The translations under genes and the position numbers were made by a program. From NCBI GenBank assembly GCA_947650285.1, contig CANTFL010000550.1:62001-126000 (forward strand): 64,000 bases of DNA, given 5' to 3'. Positions 22,685 through 35,079 of this stretch are shown here, one piece after another (the first letter of the stretch is position 1; each line of letters opens with the position of its first letter). This DNA is from Hyaloperonospora brassicae (Eukaryota; Oomycota; Peronosporomycetes; Peronosporales; Peronosporaceae). The notes under the pieces were generated by a model. That model saw only the letters and a list, made by a program, of their open reading frames with translations. It was not told the DNA's origin and searched no databases.

Positions 22685-25600
22685 ACTAAGGTCAAAGCCT
22701 GTTGTTGACTGGCCATTTTGAGGTCACAAGAGTGCTTGCGCCAATTTATTATTCTTTTAACTACGTGCAAAAGTGCCTTGCGGATACGCGGCCATGACGT
22801 TCCATCGTCAAACGCAAATAAACAAGGGCGAGGATTACTTCAAAATGGCACACGAAATGAAGACGGGTATGCTGTAATGTAAAGTCTTCATTAGGCCCGA
22901 TCTTTTTATTGGTACATCTGTCGCGGCCTTTTGTGTCATCTTTGACGATTTGCGTTTTAAGTAGGCAGCAATTAGCATCAAGCAGGCAATGATTGATATG
23001 ACGCTTTGTTTCGTATTAATTGCGCTAGAAGATATCTGCACAACGAGATATATAAGTTCTCACAAAGAGCTACATGCAATATAGTATTTTATAATCAAAT
23101 ATAGAGTTCATCTTTCTGTCTACACTTATTTTGCAATCGATAAAATTTGCATATATGTTTTCGTTGCAACACAGTCGTCTTATCGATCTTAGATAATGGC
23201 TCATTATATTTGTTCCTTAATCTTTTGCAATTTTGCGCTAAATCATAATTCGAGTTGGAAAGATGCATTGACCGGTAGCTTATCTGACAGGCCGTCCGTT
23301 ATCGTACTCGAGCAATTTTTTATCGGCGTTCGTCCCGGATATTTGTGTAATTTATGCCCGAGATAAGCTATGTGCAACCCTGCTACGTATATTCTTAAGC
23401 GTGAGGTTTAACAACCCACAAATTAAACATTCATTTTAACACGTTTGCTCGCAAGGCTTCATCGTCATTACATCGTTCAACATCTTTTGTGCTACTGCAC
23501 GGATATTAATGATACTCCTTTCAGATTATTTGTGATGACGCCGTAACTTTTTATTGACAAGGCACATGTTAATTCACTATGTTATCGCTCGATAGTGAAT
23601 ATGTCTTTGTCTGAGTGAGAGGCGTTTTGTTGGTAAAAATCTATTAATGGGTGAGAGCATATGTGCGTACGTGGGAAACCCGTGAGCAGGAGAAATTTTT
23701 CGGATCATGCGACTTCGCCACTCGCTAGATTACCTGTAGTAACGTAGTGTTGGGATAATATTATTATAAAGCCGTGTTTGGTGTAATAAACCAGATTTGG
23801 ATGTAGGAACGAGTATTGTGACATTCTGATGAACGATTGACCATACTAGCCTAGTCAGCGGTTGTGCCGATACGATTAGAGACGGAGGTACAGCTAATCT
23901 AATAATGAAAGGCCTTTTTCGTTTACACGGGCCATATGTAAAATAAACTCTAGCAAAGATTCCGGTTTCACTGGAAAGTATGAGAAGTTCATCCTCGAGG
24001 TGCAAGTCACCTTTTCGAACATGGCCATAATAAAGCACTCGCAGACCGATATTAAAGTGAGAAATTAATCGCCTCATTATGGACACCTTACGCAGTATTT
24101 TCTGATGTGTTCAAAGTCTTGGAGGCAAATTTTCGTATAACAACCCCGCACATGTATTTATTGGCTCCAATCTCTTCTATGTAAGCGGCCGCCAACATCA
24201 TCACGATCGGTTTACGCTACTTCAGAGACCAAGTATCACTGATAGCGAAGAACCTACATACCCATGTTGTGTCGACTATCTTTTAAATAAGGTTGAGTCC
24301 GCATACTAAGAGACCGTTACATCTATGGATAAGAAGGGTCTGCTTACACTCTTCATATCGTTGATAAAAGTGTCCACAACAGAAATATGCACATTCTCAT
24401 ACAGGTATACAGCTGACCCTCAACCCAATCTTCAATTTTCTCCATACTAGTAGATATTTCTCTCCTAAATAAAGTGCTTTACTCTCTCGCACACACGTGT
24501 TAATAGGTGCGTCAGAACATCAATATCTTGACGAAGATCAGCATTTAAATCTCATCAATGTCTCTCCTTTAGCTTGTTCTTTCGTTGAGTAAAGTTATCT
24601 CCAATTCCATGTGATATAACGGCTGAAATGATGTCAGCGGAATGGCGATTACCGTACTTGGAGAAGTCACGTTGAACCCCGGAGTCTAAAAATCGTATAA
24701 ATAGCAGAGTACGTTGTAAAAGGTTTGCGTATTTGCCGTTACGTATTTAAATGCCGTTTGCGGGGTGTCTTGCGACAAACGGCTCTTCCCACTGATTGGT
24801 AAATGCGTCGACAAATTCACATTATCAGGACTTAACTGGAATTTAATGCTCGCTGCAGCCGAAGCACCTTTGTACTTGAGAGTGTGGTTGACCCTCGAAT
24901 AAAATTGATGCACCGGTGCCGCCTGGAGGCCCTCATTACGAAAATTTTCATAGTGTAATGAGGGGTCCAGGCTCCGAATGAGTAACAGCGTCACTGTCGT
25001 CGCAGTTTACCTCCGGATGACCAGAGGAAGCCGCGCGACATAAAATCGCTAAAGTACACGTGTATGGTGCTTTCGAGTCACACGAAACAGCTACGGGACA
25101 CATGGGTGAAACGTTAGCTTTACCGACATCCAACCCCTGCTCTTTGTGGATGCCCGATATTTATTCATGTACGTGCCCTCGTGGCCCCTGCCAGTAAAGT
25201 AGATAGGCTGTGCACTTGAGACAGAAGATGCTTAAATTTTTGGACGGGGCTTCGTTCAGCGGCCGTGGAGGATAGCATTGCTCCTACAATAGCCCCGGCT
25301 CCGATGATTCCCCGACCTATCTTCGCCGAAGTTTGGTGACCTGGTATCGACATATTTTGCCGACCCGAAACAGACAAATTGAACAGCCTGTGTTTCGTCA
25401 ACTTTATCCGCACTAACCCCGAGTAACCTCCCCCCCACATCCCTTACGGATGTAAACATACAAACACCGATCCGAGTTATGTGGTAGTTCCAGGAGCGAT
25501 TTTAAATAAGTGCAGAGAGGTCAGCTGTTTTTTAGTATCACAGGGCGGTACAGATGAGATGGCGGAAGATGATATGCGTCCGATAGGTGCGCTTGAAGGG

Positions 25601-26680
25601 GAGTCTCCTGACTGATTGATGATGGGAGGAGATCCTGCTCCCTTCACCGCCATGATTTTAGTCTGCACGCACCCGCGAGCTACGCGGGTAGTGATAATTG
25701 ATATTTTGAAGTGTAACTAGAAATTGAGGTGATTGCAATCGCACCTCTGTAAGTGCGCATTCCTTAGTGCATCGATGAGAAAAAGTTGCTCCTCCAACTC
25801 TTGAACGCAGTGAAATGCGAGATGAATCCGGTAGCTGAGCCGATCAACTGTCAAGGATGCCAAGTGGACCACTTTTGACGCCTACATGAGGCGAATGAAT
25901 TTCATGATGCCGGATCAAACAGCCATTGCTCCTTCAATACAAGATACAGCAGCCAGTAGACATCTATTGCACTTTCAAGTCAGGAATTATTCATTGAAGC
26001 GGCGGCTAGCACACTTTTAACTATTTCGGCGCCTTGTGTGACCTGTACAGCAACATCTGTGATCTCGTAAGTGCTTACACGGCTTGGGGACGTATGATAT
26101 TTACTTTTTCGTGGTGACATTCGACTCAGTGTCCTGTCCCGATTTGCTCAAGCTAAATGCGCACATCTGAGCGTCCAAAATGGCCATCCTCTCTACCATT
26201 TTCTTTACTTTTAGCGCATTTCCTGTTATAAGTGCTACTCACCTTATTATATGAGTGCTAAGTGGCGTTGGCGCGAAGTCATTCCATAAGTTGTGCATCA
26301 CCGCGAGCTCACCTATATGCCAATTGATCCTTCGCTCATCAATAATTTGAATTTTTACCGATTAAATATTGCGCGTTTCCCGCGTCATAAGTCTAGATTA
26401 GCGAATATCCTGATATCGAACACTACGAAGAATCAGGCGGATGGATAGAAGGGTTCCCTTTTCATATTTGTTTCGTGGCCATCTCCCTGAGACGGCAATC
26501 GGAAGAAATCACCCCGTTTCCTCCCCCTGGTGATCCGGCTACAATTGGCGGTGATACCACACCAGTGATCTGTCTATGAATGGTTGGTTTAACCCTGACA
26601 CAAATAAGAAAACGGGCTATGCCTCTCACGGTGGATCTATCTTTTTCAACGTCGGTACCGACTTTAACGCCGCCGCGTCA
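22685..26680. other. AT-rich DNA; possible decayed coding patch at 24686-25668
   Basis: Mostly featureless. On the minus strand 25668-24686 has a higher GC content and four consecutive short frames, including one starting MAVKGAGSPP after a plausible start context. I do not recognise any of them, and they do not join into one frame. A dead gene or transposon remnant is possible. Confidence 0.35.
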
Positions 26681-26842
26681 TCCGCAGTCGAACAGTACTT
26701 ACAGACCTATGAAGTCGCCTGTGCCGGGTCTATATCCGCAGTCAAACAATACTTACATACCTAGCAAGTCGCCTGCGCCGGGTGTACATCCGCTGTCGAA
26801 CAATAATGACAGATCTAGCAAGTCGCCTGCACCGGTTCGATA
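26681..26842. repeat. 54-bp tandem repeat, exactly three units
   Basis: Units start at 26681, 26735 and 26789 with TCCGC(A/T)GTC. Fifty-four is a multiple of three, and one plus-strand frame (26580-26843, 87 codons) reads through all units as an 18-residue repeat of the type YPQSNNTYIPSKSPAPGV. Ser/Thr/Pro repeats of this kind occur in cell-surface and adhesive proteins. Whether this piece is expressed, or is a gene fragment, cannot be told. Confidence 0.75.
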
Positions 26843-27966
26843 ATAAATGACTAGCACAGCCTGATTAACACGTCCAAAAAATTACCTTAATCGTAGAATG
26901 CACGGTTTAAGCTTAACTTAAACGGCCGCGACTCAACCCAAGCCTCCACCGTCCACTTCTATCATGGCAGCAAAAAAGCACACATAGGCGGTTTGTGACC
27001 TCGATTAGATACTTTGTGTTGATCACAAGGTCGCAGCGACTTCTTAAACAACGGACGCTAGGGACGATCCATCGATGCCTTCGAAGTCTTTGCGAGTTTC
27101 GGCGCTTGGACTGTGTATATCACATGATTTGGTCGCACAAAGATTGGTCGAGGTACATACTTCGACAGCCGTGGAGAAGAAGCGCAATACCAATACTAAA
27201 AAAACATAATAAATTTAAGACGAATGCTTAGCCACTCGAAGTGGATGTAGCTAATGAAATTTCTGGTGATGGGGAACCTTATTATCTCGACAAAAGCAAT
27301 GGGGATAGATAATAATGCAGTTAAATGCCGTATTTCAGACGCGGCGGCGAGCAAAGGGGTGGCAACTTTATTGACGTAACGACACAATCAAGAATTAATA
27401 CGCCAATTGGCGAAGATTACAACAAAAAGAAGCCCGTAAGCAAAGCCAGGATTCCGCGATCTGCGACCTCGCCAAACGGGATTCCTGCTGATCTGGCGAA
27501 ACATGAACAGATGGTGGAGTCGGTAGACGATTCTGCCCTTGTTGTCTTCTTATGTAGCCGCTGACGGGACATACCATGCGTGTCGCCCGCGCCATCATCT
27601 AGTGAGATGCCGACTGATGCGGTGCCTTTATCCGGCTGCAATTAATATGCCATGACGTGCCTTTAGGATTCGTACGGGAAACACACATGAGTTTTTGATG
27701 CCACTATGGCGGACAGTAAGAATACGTCTAGACGCACAATGTTCCTGGATAATTTGGCTGTAGAAGCTGTAAGTCCGCCTCCCGCGCCGCTTTTATGCTA
27801 ATCCGGCGTATCTAGCTGAAACAAATCTGGGAAAGCTACAAGTCTCTTCAGGCATTAAAGCATATTCGAAAAGGGTACTTCTAGTCCGACGACACGTTCT
27901 ATTGTCATCCAGAAAGATCCTTATACCCAGATATCGGATCAATCTCCGATGAATCACTTCCGCACT
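26843..27966. other. Intergenic, nothing recognised
   Basis: Short overlapping frames on both strands near 27325-27641 show no recognisable family. The last five bases, GCACT, may be the left target duplication of the next element (right copy TCACT at 35559-35563, one mismatch). Confidence 0.5.
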
Positions 27967-28445
27967 TGTAGCGGATCTACACAGCTCCTTAAATCAGAGG
28001 AATATTTAACGCTCTACGAGTAACTTTGGTTCTACGAACCCGACTCAGAGAGTCGCCAAGCCTAGAGATCTTACGTTCCTTGTTCCAGGAGGACCAAACG
28101 ATTCAGAGAATCAACGCGCAGAGTGCAAGAGTAGTAGATGCCTTAACAAGGCGTTTCTAGCCTCCTCAACGATCACAAGACGCCTCGTAAGGCACGTGTC
28201 TATCGGGTCAAAATGGGAACTGAACTTTATTTCTTCTTTTAACCTAAAATAACACCTTATAACAACGTAATTAACCTACTCGCTAATGTCCTAATTAAAT
28301 CCTCCAACAATATCTCGTAATCAATGGTTGACAGACATCAGTCTTCAGCAATTGATACTGTGATCTAAAATCTCTTTAAGGGGTCCCACCCATTGTGTGC
28401 ACCACACCTATCGTCGACTATCAGCCAACGTGTAACCCCGTTACA
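27967..28445 (-). repeat. 3' LTR of the older Ty3/Gypsy element
   Basis: 479 bp, starting TGTAGCGG and ending CCCCGTTACA, the same terminal type as the other LTRs of this clade in the window. The central roughly 405 bp differ from the right LTR at only two places, but the outer 25-45 bp at each end differ at about 14 positions. Confidence 0.88.
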
Positions 28446-28547
28446 CCCTCCCTCACCAGACTGACGTTACCCCAAACGTCAATCGAAGTCTTTTCTCGAA
28501 ATGTGAGTGTGCTTCAACCTTACGGTATTTGAAAAACGCGAACGACC

Positions 28548-29782
28548 ATGGCATCGCCACCCCATGAGTCCTCGACTCTCTGTTCGTACCTTTACATTGA
28601 TGTGGAGGTGGACTATGATAGTTATGCCAATGTCCCTGGTACAGAGAGGACAATGTCTGACTCACCAGTTCAAGAGGAAGTCCTCAAACTGCACTGAATC
28701 CAATTGCCGATCGTGGCGAAGCAAACTCTCCACTGGTGCCGCATCAAACATTCATCGTGGGCGATGCAATCATCACCAATCCGCTCGATGAGCAACAACA
28801 GCAAGTAATCCAAAAAGACGAGAACACTTGGCGCCGTATGCAGCTTGCTGCAACCCGTGAGGGCCGTCGTGACTATCTGTTCACTCCACTCGGTGTGGAA
28901 GAAAGTATACGCCAAATGATAGGCCGTTCTTTGGCAAAGTGGGCCATTGGCGCTGAGCAATCATCTCCTGATGAGGTTGCGAGTCGACAAGTACTTCGCG
29001 AGAGGTACTTGGAACCTTACTTGACGACTCAAAGTCAATACAAGTTGCGACTTGACGCGCAAGCACGGATTGCACCGGCTCTACCGATAAAGGGTATACC
29101 CATCCTCCGATTCGCATGCGGATCGCAGGAGGAAGAAGAAAATGCTTTTGTTCGCTGGGTGCATCGGAAACGACACCTCACCAGCATGTTCGCTCTAAGA
29201 ACAAGTGCCAATGTGGCAGACGTTCGTCTATACCGAAAGCTTCGGTATGATTACACCAAAATATAGGCCAGAGAACCAATTGCGAACTCGCACACGGTAT
29301 GCTCCGTCTGTGCCGATTGAAGCGAGTGTTTGTCAAGCGGCATCCAGCTGCCCACCTGCTTCAACCACTATGGATGAGAAGCGCTCTCGGTCGAAGGATG
29401 ACCCCTGCCACGATGTTCAAAAACATCAACGGCGTATGGGAAATCATGCCGAAGGAGTACCTCAAACTCCTATGAGCTCTCCGACTCCGAGTACCCTCGC
29501 CACTTCACCAGATATGGTATTGAACCAGACGACGTCGTCTTTTTAGGAGTCTCTCCACATGAAACTGTCGGTTCCCTTGCTCATCGAGCAGCGTCTGATG
29601 AGGTCGGTGAACCGAATGACGAGCTTGCGAAGCTGCGTCGTGAGGTAGTCTGTCTCCGCGAGACCTTGGGTAAGACCCATAGTGCGCTGAGCGCGACATA
29701 AGCTCGCCTTCAGGCGCTCGAGTTGGGTCAAACCCGGATTGAGGCTTTACTTATCCTCCTGATTTGGTCCAGAAGCCGATAA
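28548..29782 (+). pseudogene. Antisense extra ORF of the older Ty3/Gypsy element, broken
   Basis: This region lies on the strand opposite gag-pol, between the integrase end and the 3' LTR. It starts at an ATG in a good context (GACCATGG, 28548). The first 45 codons are followed by a stop and frame change, then a long open stretch, 28736-29266 (176 codons). The end, near 29560-29782, reads as a coiled coil (DELAKLRREVVCLRETLGK) with one in-frame TAA. I recognise no family. The matching position and coiled-coil end in the 43270-51287 element suggest a shared accessory gene. Confidence 0.55.
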
Positions 29783-30936
29783 CAATGCCACATGTCGCAG
29801 CGCAAGCGCCTCCAAGCTCACGTGGGACGGATCTTGATATGGCTTAAGCAAGCCAACGTAGAACACTACGTGTGTGCGCAATTTGCGCGAAAGGTTAAGC
29901 GTATACGCATATCTCTTTCTGTCGACGACCTTAAATGGTCCAATGAAGCGCGGACTCAACTTTTTATCAAAGACAGCGGAAACTACATTTGTAGGTAAGT
30001 TTTTAGCATTGAGTAGAACTTGGTCTCCGACCTCATAACGTTCAATACCACCTCTGCCTTAAGCATCCGCGGGTTCCTTTCGTTTGTCTTGGCTATCAGC
30101 CAGTGCGTCACGCACAGATCGTAAGACATTCGATCGTTTTGAGAGAAAATCGCTTATCTGTTTTTCAACAGTATCAGGGCTAATATCAGCAAGCCGATCG
30201 GCAACTCCTCCCCCACCAAGCCCTGAACCACGGAGTGGGAGCGTTAACGGAACTCGAGGGTATGTGAAACCATTCACGTAGAACGGTGTGTAGCCGGTGG
30301 AGGCATGCACGGCAAAGTTCAACGCATAATCAACCACAGGGAGAATCAAACCCCAACGCTTAGACGTTTCAGCGCAAGCACTACTCATTATGTCACCGAT
30401 GGTGCGATTCACTCGCTTGGTTTGACCATCAGTCTGCCGAAGATCCGCTGTGGACATGTCCAATCGTGTGGCAAGCACCTTGAAGATGGACTTCCAAAAC
30501 GTCCCAGTGAAGCGAGGGTCTCTATCAGAGATAATTGCCAGTTGCAAGCCATGTTGTCGAAACACCCGATCAATAAACAGCATAGCTGTACCTTCACCAT
30601 CAATGGTATCCGGCACCGCCGCGAAATGAGCCATCTTATTGAAACGGTCAAAAAAAGACCACGATACCCGTATTTCCATAAGGAGCAATTAATAAACCAA
30701 ACAGGAGATTCATACTGATGGACTTCCAACACCCCTTGGGTATAGGCAATCTAGCCAGCGGCGTTGCCTCGTGTGGTGAGGGTTTCACCCGTTGACACGT
30801 TTCACACGTACGCACATATGTGCTCACCCATTTCTATAAAATGGGCTACCGATAGCATTGGTAAACTGAGCCATAGGTCCTCTCACGACCGAGATTACCA
30901 CTCAACGCAGTATCATGTGCCTCATCGAGGTCCGAT
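29747..30936 (-). pseudogene. Integrase of the older element, catalytic Glu changed to Lys
   Basis: The minus strand shows the second half of the zinc module (CETCQRVKPS, just above 30720), the core (FFDRFNKMAHF; SDRDPRFTGTFW) and the C-terminal GPY/F module (SPRFIGPFKVVDRKRYAYTL, 29747-29959). The D,D-35-E triad keeps both Asp residues, but the Glu is Lys (DGQTKRVNR, codon 30416-30418), so strand transfer should fail. Stops separate the three modules. Confidence 0.85.
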
Positions 30937-30937
30937 A

Positions 30938-31591
30938 CTATAACTCCTCATCATGAGGGACAACGATACGAGGATTATCCTTAACATATGTGCTACAGCA
31001 CAACAGGCCTTGATCGATGGAAAATCGATGTAACCTCGCACGAAACCGTGCCGGCAATTCTATGTCCGAGTCCTTAAACCACTCGTTCCCAAGAGCACGT
31101 AGAAGATCTACGAAGTGTTCATCCTTGGCATAAGCCATACAAATTAGGTCGGTGACCGACGACGAAAGAGTCGTAACATGAGCAAGCTCATAGTTAGGCC
31201 TGCGAGACAGAGCAACAGCCAAAACATTCTGCTTGCCCGGCTTATAATTCACCTCTAAGTTGTACTCGGCAAAGAAGGAAATCCAACGAGCCATTCTCTG
31301 AGAAAGGTGAGGCGACTGGGTCGCAGTGCGTAGTGACGCATGACCGGTATAAATCACAAATGGCTTGGAGCCAAGCAGATGAACTCTGAATTTGACAAGA
31401 GCATACTTCATTGCACGTAACCCCTTGTCATAAACTGGGTAGTTCTTTTCTGAAGCTTTACGCTGTCGAGATTCAAACGTGATGAAGCGCTCTCGTCCAT
31501 CAATGTCTGTTTGTAATAGAGCACTGCCTATGGCAAAGTCAGATGAGTCACATACGACACTGAAAGATCGATCAGGATTAGGCAAAGCCAA
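30938..31591 (-). pseudogene. RNase H domain of the older element, three catalytic residues lost
   Basis: The 217-codon frame is a full-length Ty3/Gypsy RNase H with linker. The first Asp is present (VVCDSSDFAIGSAL, Asp15). The Glu is Gly57 (YDKGLRAMKYAL), the next Asp is Gly83 (IYTGHASLRTA) and the last Asp is Val125 (VLAVALSRR). Such a protein could fold but not cleave RNA in hybrids. The open frame with selectively lost active-site residues is unusual beside the stop-ridden neighbours. Confidence 0.85.
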
Positions 31592-32572
31592 GATTGGCGC
31601 GTGATGGAGACTCTCCTTTACTGCTTGAAAAGCAGCATGCTCGGTGCTAGTTCAGCACCATTCCACATTCTTTTTAAGGAGATTGGATAATGGCCGAGCC
31701 ATATATGCTTAATTCGCACTGTACTTGTGCAAGTAATTGGCAAGGCCAAGCCACTCACGTAAGTCCTTTTGTTCCTTAGGAGCCGGCCAACCAACTATGA
31801 CTTTCACCTTATCGGGATCCGCTCGAAGGCCTCGCTTACCAATACAGCACCCTAGAAAAGGAATCTCTTCTGCACTTAAGTTTTATTAAGATGCCTTGGC
31901 ATACAACTTATTTGTGCGCATGCACTCGAGCACTGCTTGTAAATGGTAAATATGATTGTCCACATCCGACCGACCGTTCCTAGCACGACTATGGACAAAG
32001 ACGTCATCAAAGTATGTCTGTGCATAACCTCTATGAGGTCTGAACTTCTATGTCACAAGACAATTGAGCGTAGCCGGGGCATTTGATAATCCTTGAGGCA
32101 TGACAAGCCACTCTTAGAGCATACCGCTTGGAGTGCTGACCACTGTTAGCGGAATATAGGTCTCTCGCATGAGAAGTTGGTAGTAACCATCGACTAAGTC
32201 GAGCGCACTGTGCATTGTGCATCCCACCATATTGTTCTGAAGGACATCCTTCCTCGGAATTGGTGTCTGAGCCGGGATGGTGGTCGCATTAAGCTTATTG
32301 TAAGCATGAACAATGCGCCACTTCCCATTGGTCTTTTTAACACAGAAGGTCGGTGTGGAATACGGAGATATGATCTCACGTACCATTCCTGCCGCGTGCT
32401 TTGCACGAAAGAAGTCGTCAATGACGTCACACTGTTTCTTCGGTAAAGGCCACTGCCGCGTTACGCAGTATTTAGTTCCAGGAACCAGGTCAATTTCATG
32501 ACGTACACCTCTATCCGGAGGAAATACAGACGGTGGGTCGTGACACACCACGTCTTGAAACTCATTTACCAA
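31592..32572 (-). pseudogene. Reverse transcriptase of the older element, YFDD intact
   Basis: Blocks in order are HEIDLVPGTKYCVTRQWPLP, TPTFCVKKTNGKWRIVHAYN, LDLVDGYYQLLMRE, EWLVMPQGLSNAPATLN and YFDDVFVHSRA. The catalytic YxDD is unchanged. A TAA follows PSGML (near 32115), another stop precedes the YFDD block, and the thumb part down to 31600 contains further stops. The domain is recognisable but not translatable as one piece. Confidence 0.85.
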
Positions 32573-33381
32573 AGGATATAACGGATCAAGAGGATCCTTT
32601 AGGATCGAAGATTCAGTATGCGCACTAAGTTCCGCATTTGCGTCCTAAAGGACTGACTCGCCCAATGACGAGGATGAGTTCAACTCAACATCGGGTCGAA
32701 TGAACACTAAATCTTATAAATCTCCTGATTTTTAGGCTTGGATGAATTCGCCATCAGACATTTCGTCTGGCTCAAAGAGAGTATTCAAGGAAGGAAGACT
32801 CTCAAGACTAATGTTGATAATAACATGGCCGTTCATTTTATTGACAAGTGTATATAGTATATTATTACTATCATCACTCCTTAACACCTCGGGCGTTTGG
32901 CGCTTAACAGTTGCCACCCGACGCCGAGATTGTTTCCTTAAAGAAACTTTACGCCTCCTAGAGGCCGAAACAGTAGGGTCCCCTTAGTTACTATTTACCA
33001 TACCACGCTTCACACTAGATCTCATGTCTTAAAGAAAGATTGTTGAAGAGCATCGTAACTCGAACACTTCACCCGGTGAATTTTCGCGTACCACTTCACG
33101 TGCATTATGTGAACCTAGCCCTGAATGCTTCAACTTCTTGCCAACAATGTCAGTACCGACATTCAGTGAGGTTCCATCTCGGTCGCCCTCACTCGGTGGA
33201 ATCTGACGTGCCACCCCACTCACATCAGAATATTTACATTCTTGATGACTCGTTCCTAGGCCAACAATGCTTTCAGCATGCAGTGACTCAGTATCACAAC
33301 GAGTATCACTCAACCTTTGTACAACTTACATCACATAAGGTGAAAGAGCTCCGCTCACTATTTATGTCATTAACATTGTAG

Positions 33382-33830
33382 TCAATAAACTCTGACAACC
33401 CAATGTCCAGCACATTGACATCTTCCCTCAAAAGGCTTGCTCCAATAGTGCTTTTGTTGCCTAGCGAAGGTGGGTTCATGACTCTCCAAAGCTTTACTAG
33501 AAACATTGCGCGTTGCACCTAAGGTCTTACACCTCCAATCAATCAATGGCTCATGGCATTCAAGCCAAGCCATACCCAGGATGAGGTCATATCTATAATC
33601 CAAATCGAGGACAAGACAGCGTTCAATGCTGTCAAAGTCTTAAAACTTCACATCTAAGTTCAACGGAACTTTAGGCACTGTGAAGCGACTACCAGTCGCT
33701 AGACGAACGGTGATTGAATCACCCTCATGCGCTTTGAGAGCTTCAGCATATCGCTGACTCCCTCAAGGGAACGACGTCGAGCACAATTTCATGATGCTCC
33801 TGAATCGATATAAATCGACCACTGCTCCTC
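33382..33830 (-). pseudogene. Aspartic protease region of the older element
   Basis: Near 33795-33815 the minus strand reads IYIDSGAS followed directly by a TGA. The triad D-S-G is kept. Downstream, the frame 33603-33382 has the second protease strand (YDLILGMAWLECHEPLIDW). The stop right after the active-site loop makes this copy inactive. Confidence 0.7.
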
Positions 33831-34060
33831 AAATCCTTTCACTGTCGCCTCGGCGACTAACAAGACAGGCTTGTACCCATGCTCTGTGATGGCTGGCACA
33901 GAGCTCAGTGGGAATAGGCCCTGTTTAACTCTACCTCGTAGAGACGTGACAGAACATAGTTCCAGCCCAGTAGGGCGCCCCGCGCCTACTGGGTATCGAC
34001 TTTTCCCCGTGCCATATCATATTTCTGGTAAAGGCCGGGGTTTATACTCGTAGGAGTATG

Positions 34061-35026
34061 TTATTGCTTACGCAAAAGATAAGTGGGAAGCAGGTGTTTA
34101 CTAGTTCCGCACATGTAACAGCGTCTCACATCTTTTCGTTGCTCTGCAACATGAAGCCCCGCTTCACTTTCATCTTCATCATGGCTAAGATCCATCAATT
34201 CTGGATTACAGTAAGCCAAGTTTATCGCAGAGATTGCCACCGCAAAGCTTGGGTTGTATCCATTCCAACCAAGTCTGGCCGACTCGAAGCTATGCTCAGC
34301 ATTTTGATCGATGCTCACAGCCTCCTCAAAAGTAGAGAGATGGACCCGAAATACCCCGGTTCTGGTCACGCCAGTGCGAAGACCATCCATCAAGACAGTC
34401 ACGTAGACGGTCTCAGGGAGAGGGTCGGACTGCATAGCAGCCATTAGAGTTCTCAAATCTTGGACATAGGCCATTAACTTATTCTTACCCTGACGGGTAG
34501 ATAAGAAGAGTGAGCGCACGCGATAAGCCTGGTTAGGCGGCGAGAAAACTCGCAATAGGTCTAACTTGAGCGAATCCCATGTGGGAAACGCCAAGTCGAC
34601 AGACGGGTCACACGTCAGAGCCCACTCTCAAGCTTTTCTATCGAGCTTGGAGATAGCCAGCGAGACCCGCTGGTTCTCAAGTGAGATGAGGCCATATACC
34701 ACGGCAATCTCAATATCACGGATCCAGAGGGTGGGGTTTCCCCCCTCCTTTCCGGAGTAATGTTTAACGTCCACCCGAAGGGAACAAGGCTTAGCCTCTT
34801 CTGGTGGCATTGCCACGGAGCGTGGTGGCATAGCCGACGCAACTTGGTTTTGAACCTGCCTTAAAAGGGATGTTTTATGCTGCATGACGGTCTCGACTTG
34901 TGCTTTTAGCACATCGGGACCTTGTGCAACTAGAAACTCCACATACTCAGGGCCTACGGTCACGGTCAGATTATCAAGCGCAACCTTTTGAGCTTCAGGG
35001 AGAGGTGTGGATTTCTCCATCCTCAC
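34061..35026 (-). pseudogene. Gag of the older element
   Basis: Two open stretches, 35026-34628 and 34594-34061, are in the same frame and are separated by a TGA. The first holds a helical N-terminal part and the start of the Gag core (PTLWIRDIEIAVVYG). The second has [20 protein letters not shown] and ends in a zinc knuckle. The knuckle reads [14 protein letters not shown], that is C-x2-C-x4-H-x4-Y: the last Cys is replaced by Tyr. Gag would form the particle and bind RNA. Confidence 0.85.
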
Positions 35027-35065
35027 AGCGGATCAGTCGTCACCGACTCAGGCTTAGATTGAACA

Positions 35066-35077
35066 CAAAGGCTACCA
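35066..35077 (-). other. Primer-binding site of the older element
   Basis: The plus strand reads AAAGGCTACCA ending at 35077, two bases before the 5' LTR. GCTACCA matches the acceptor end of eukaryotic initiator Met tRNA. The 43270-51287 element has the same arrangement. Confidence 0.65.
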
Positions 35078-35079
35078 AG

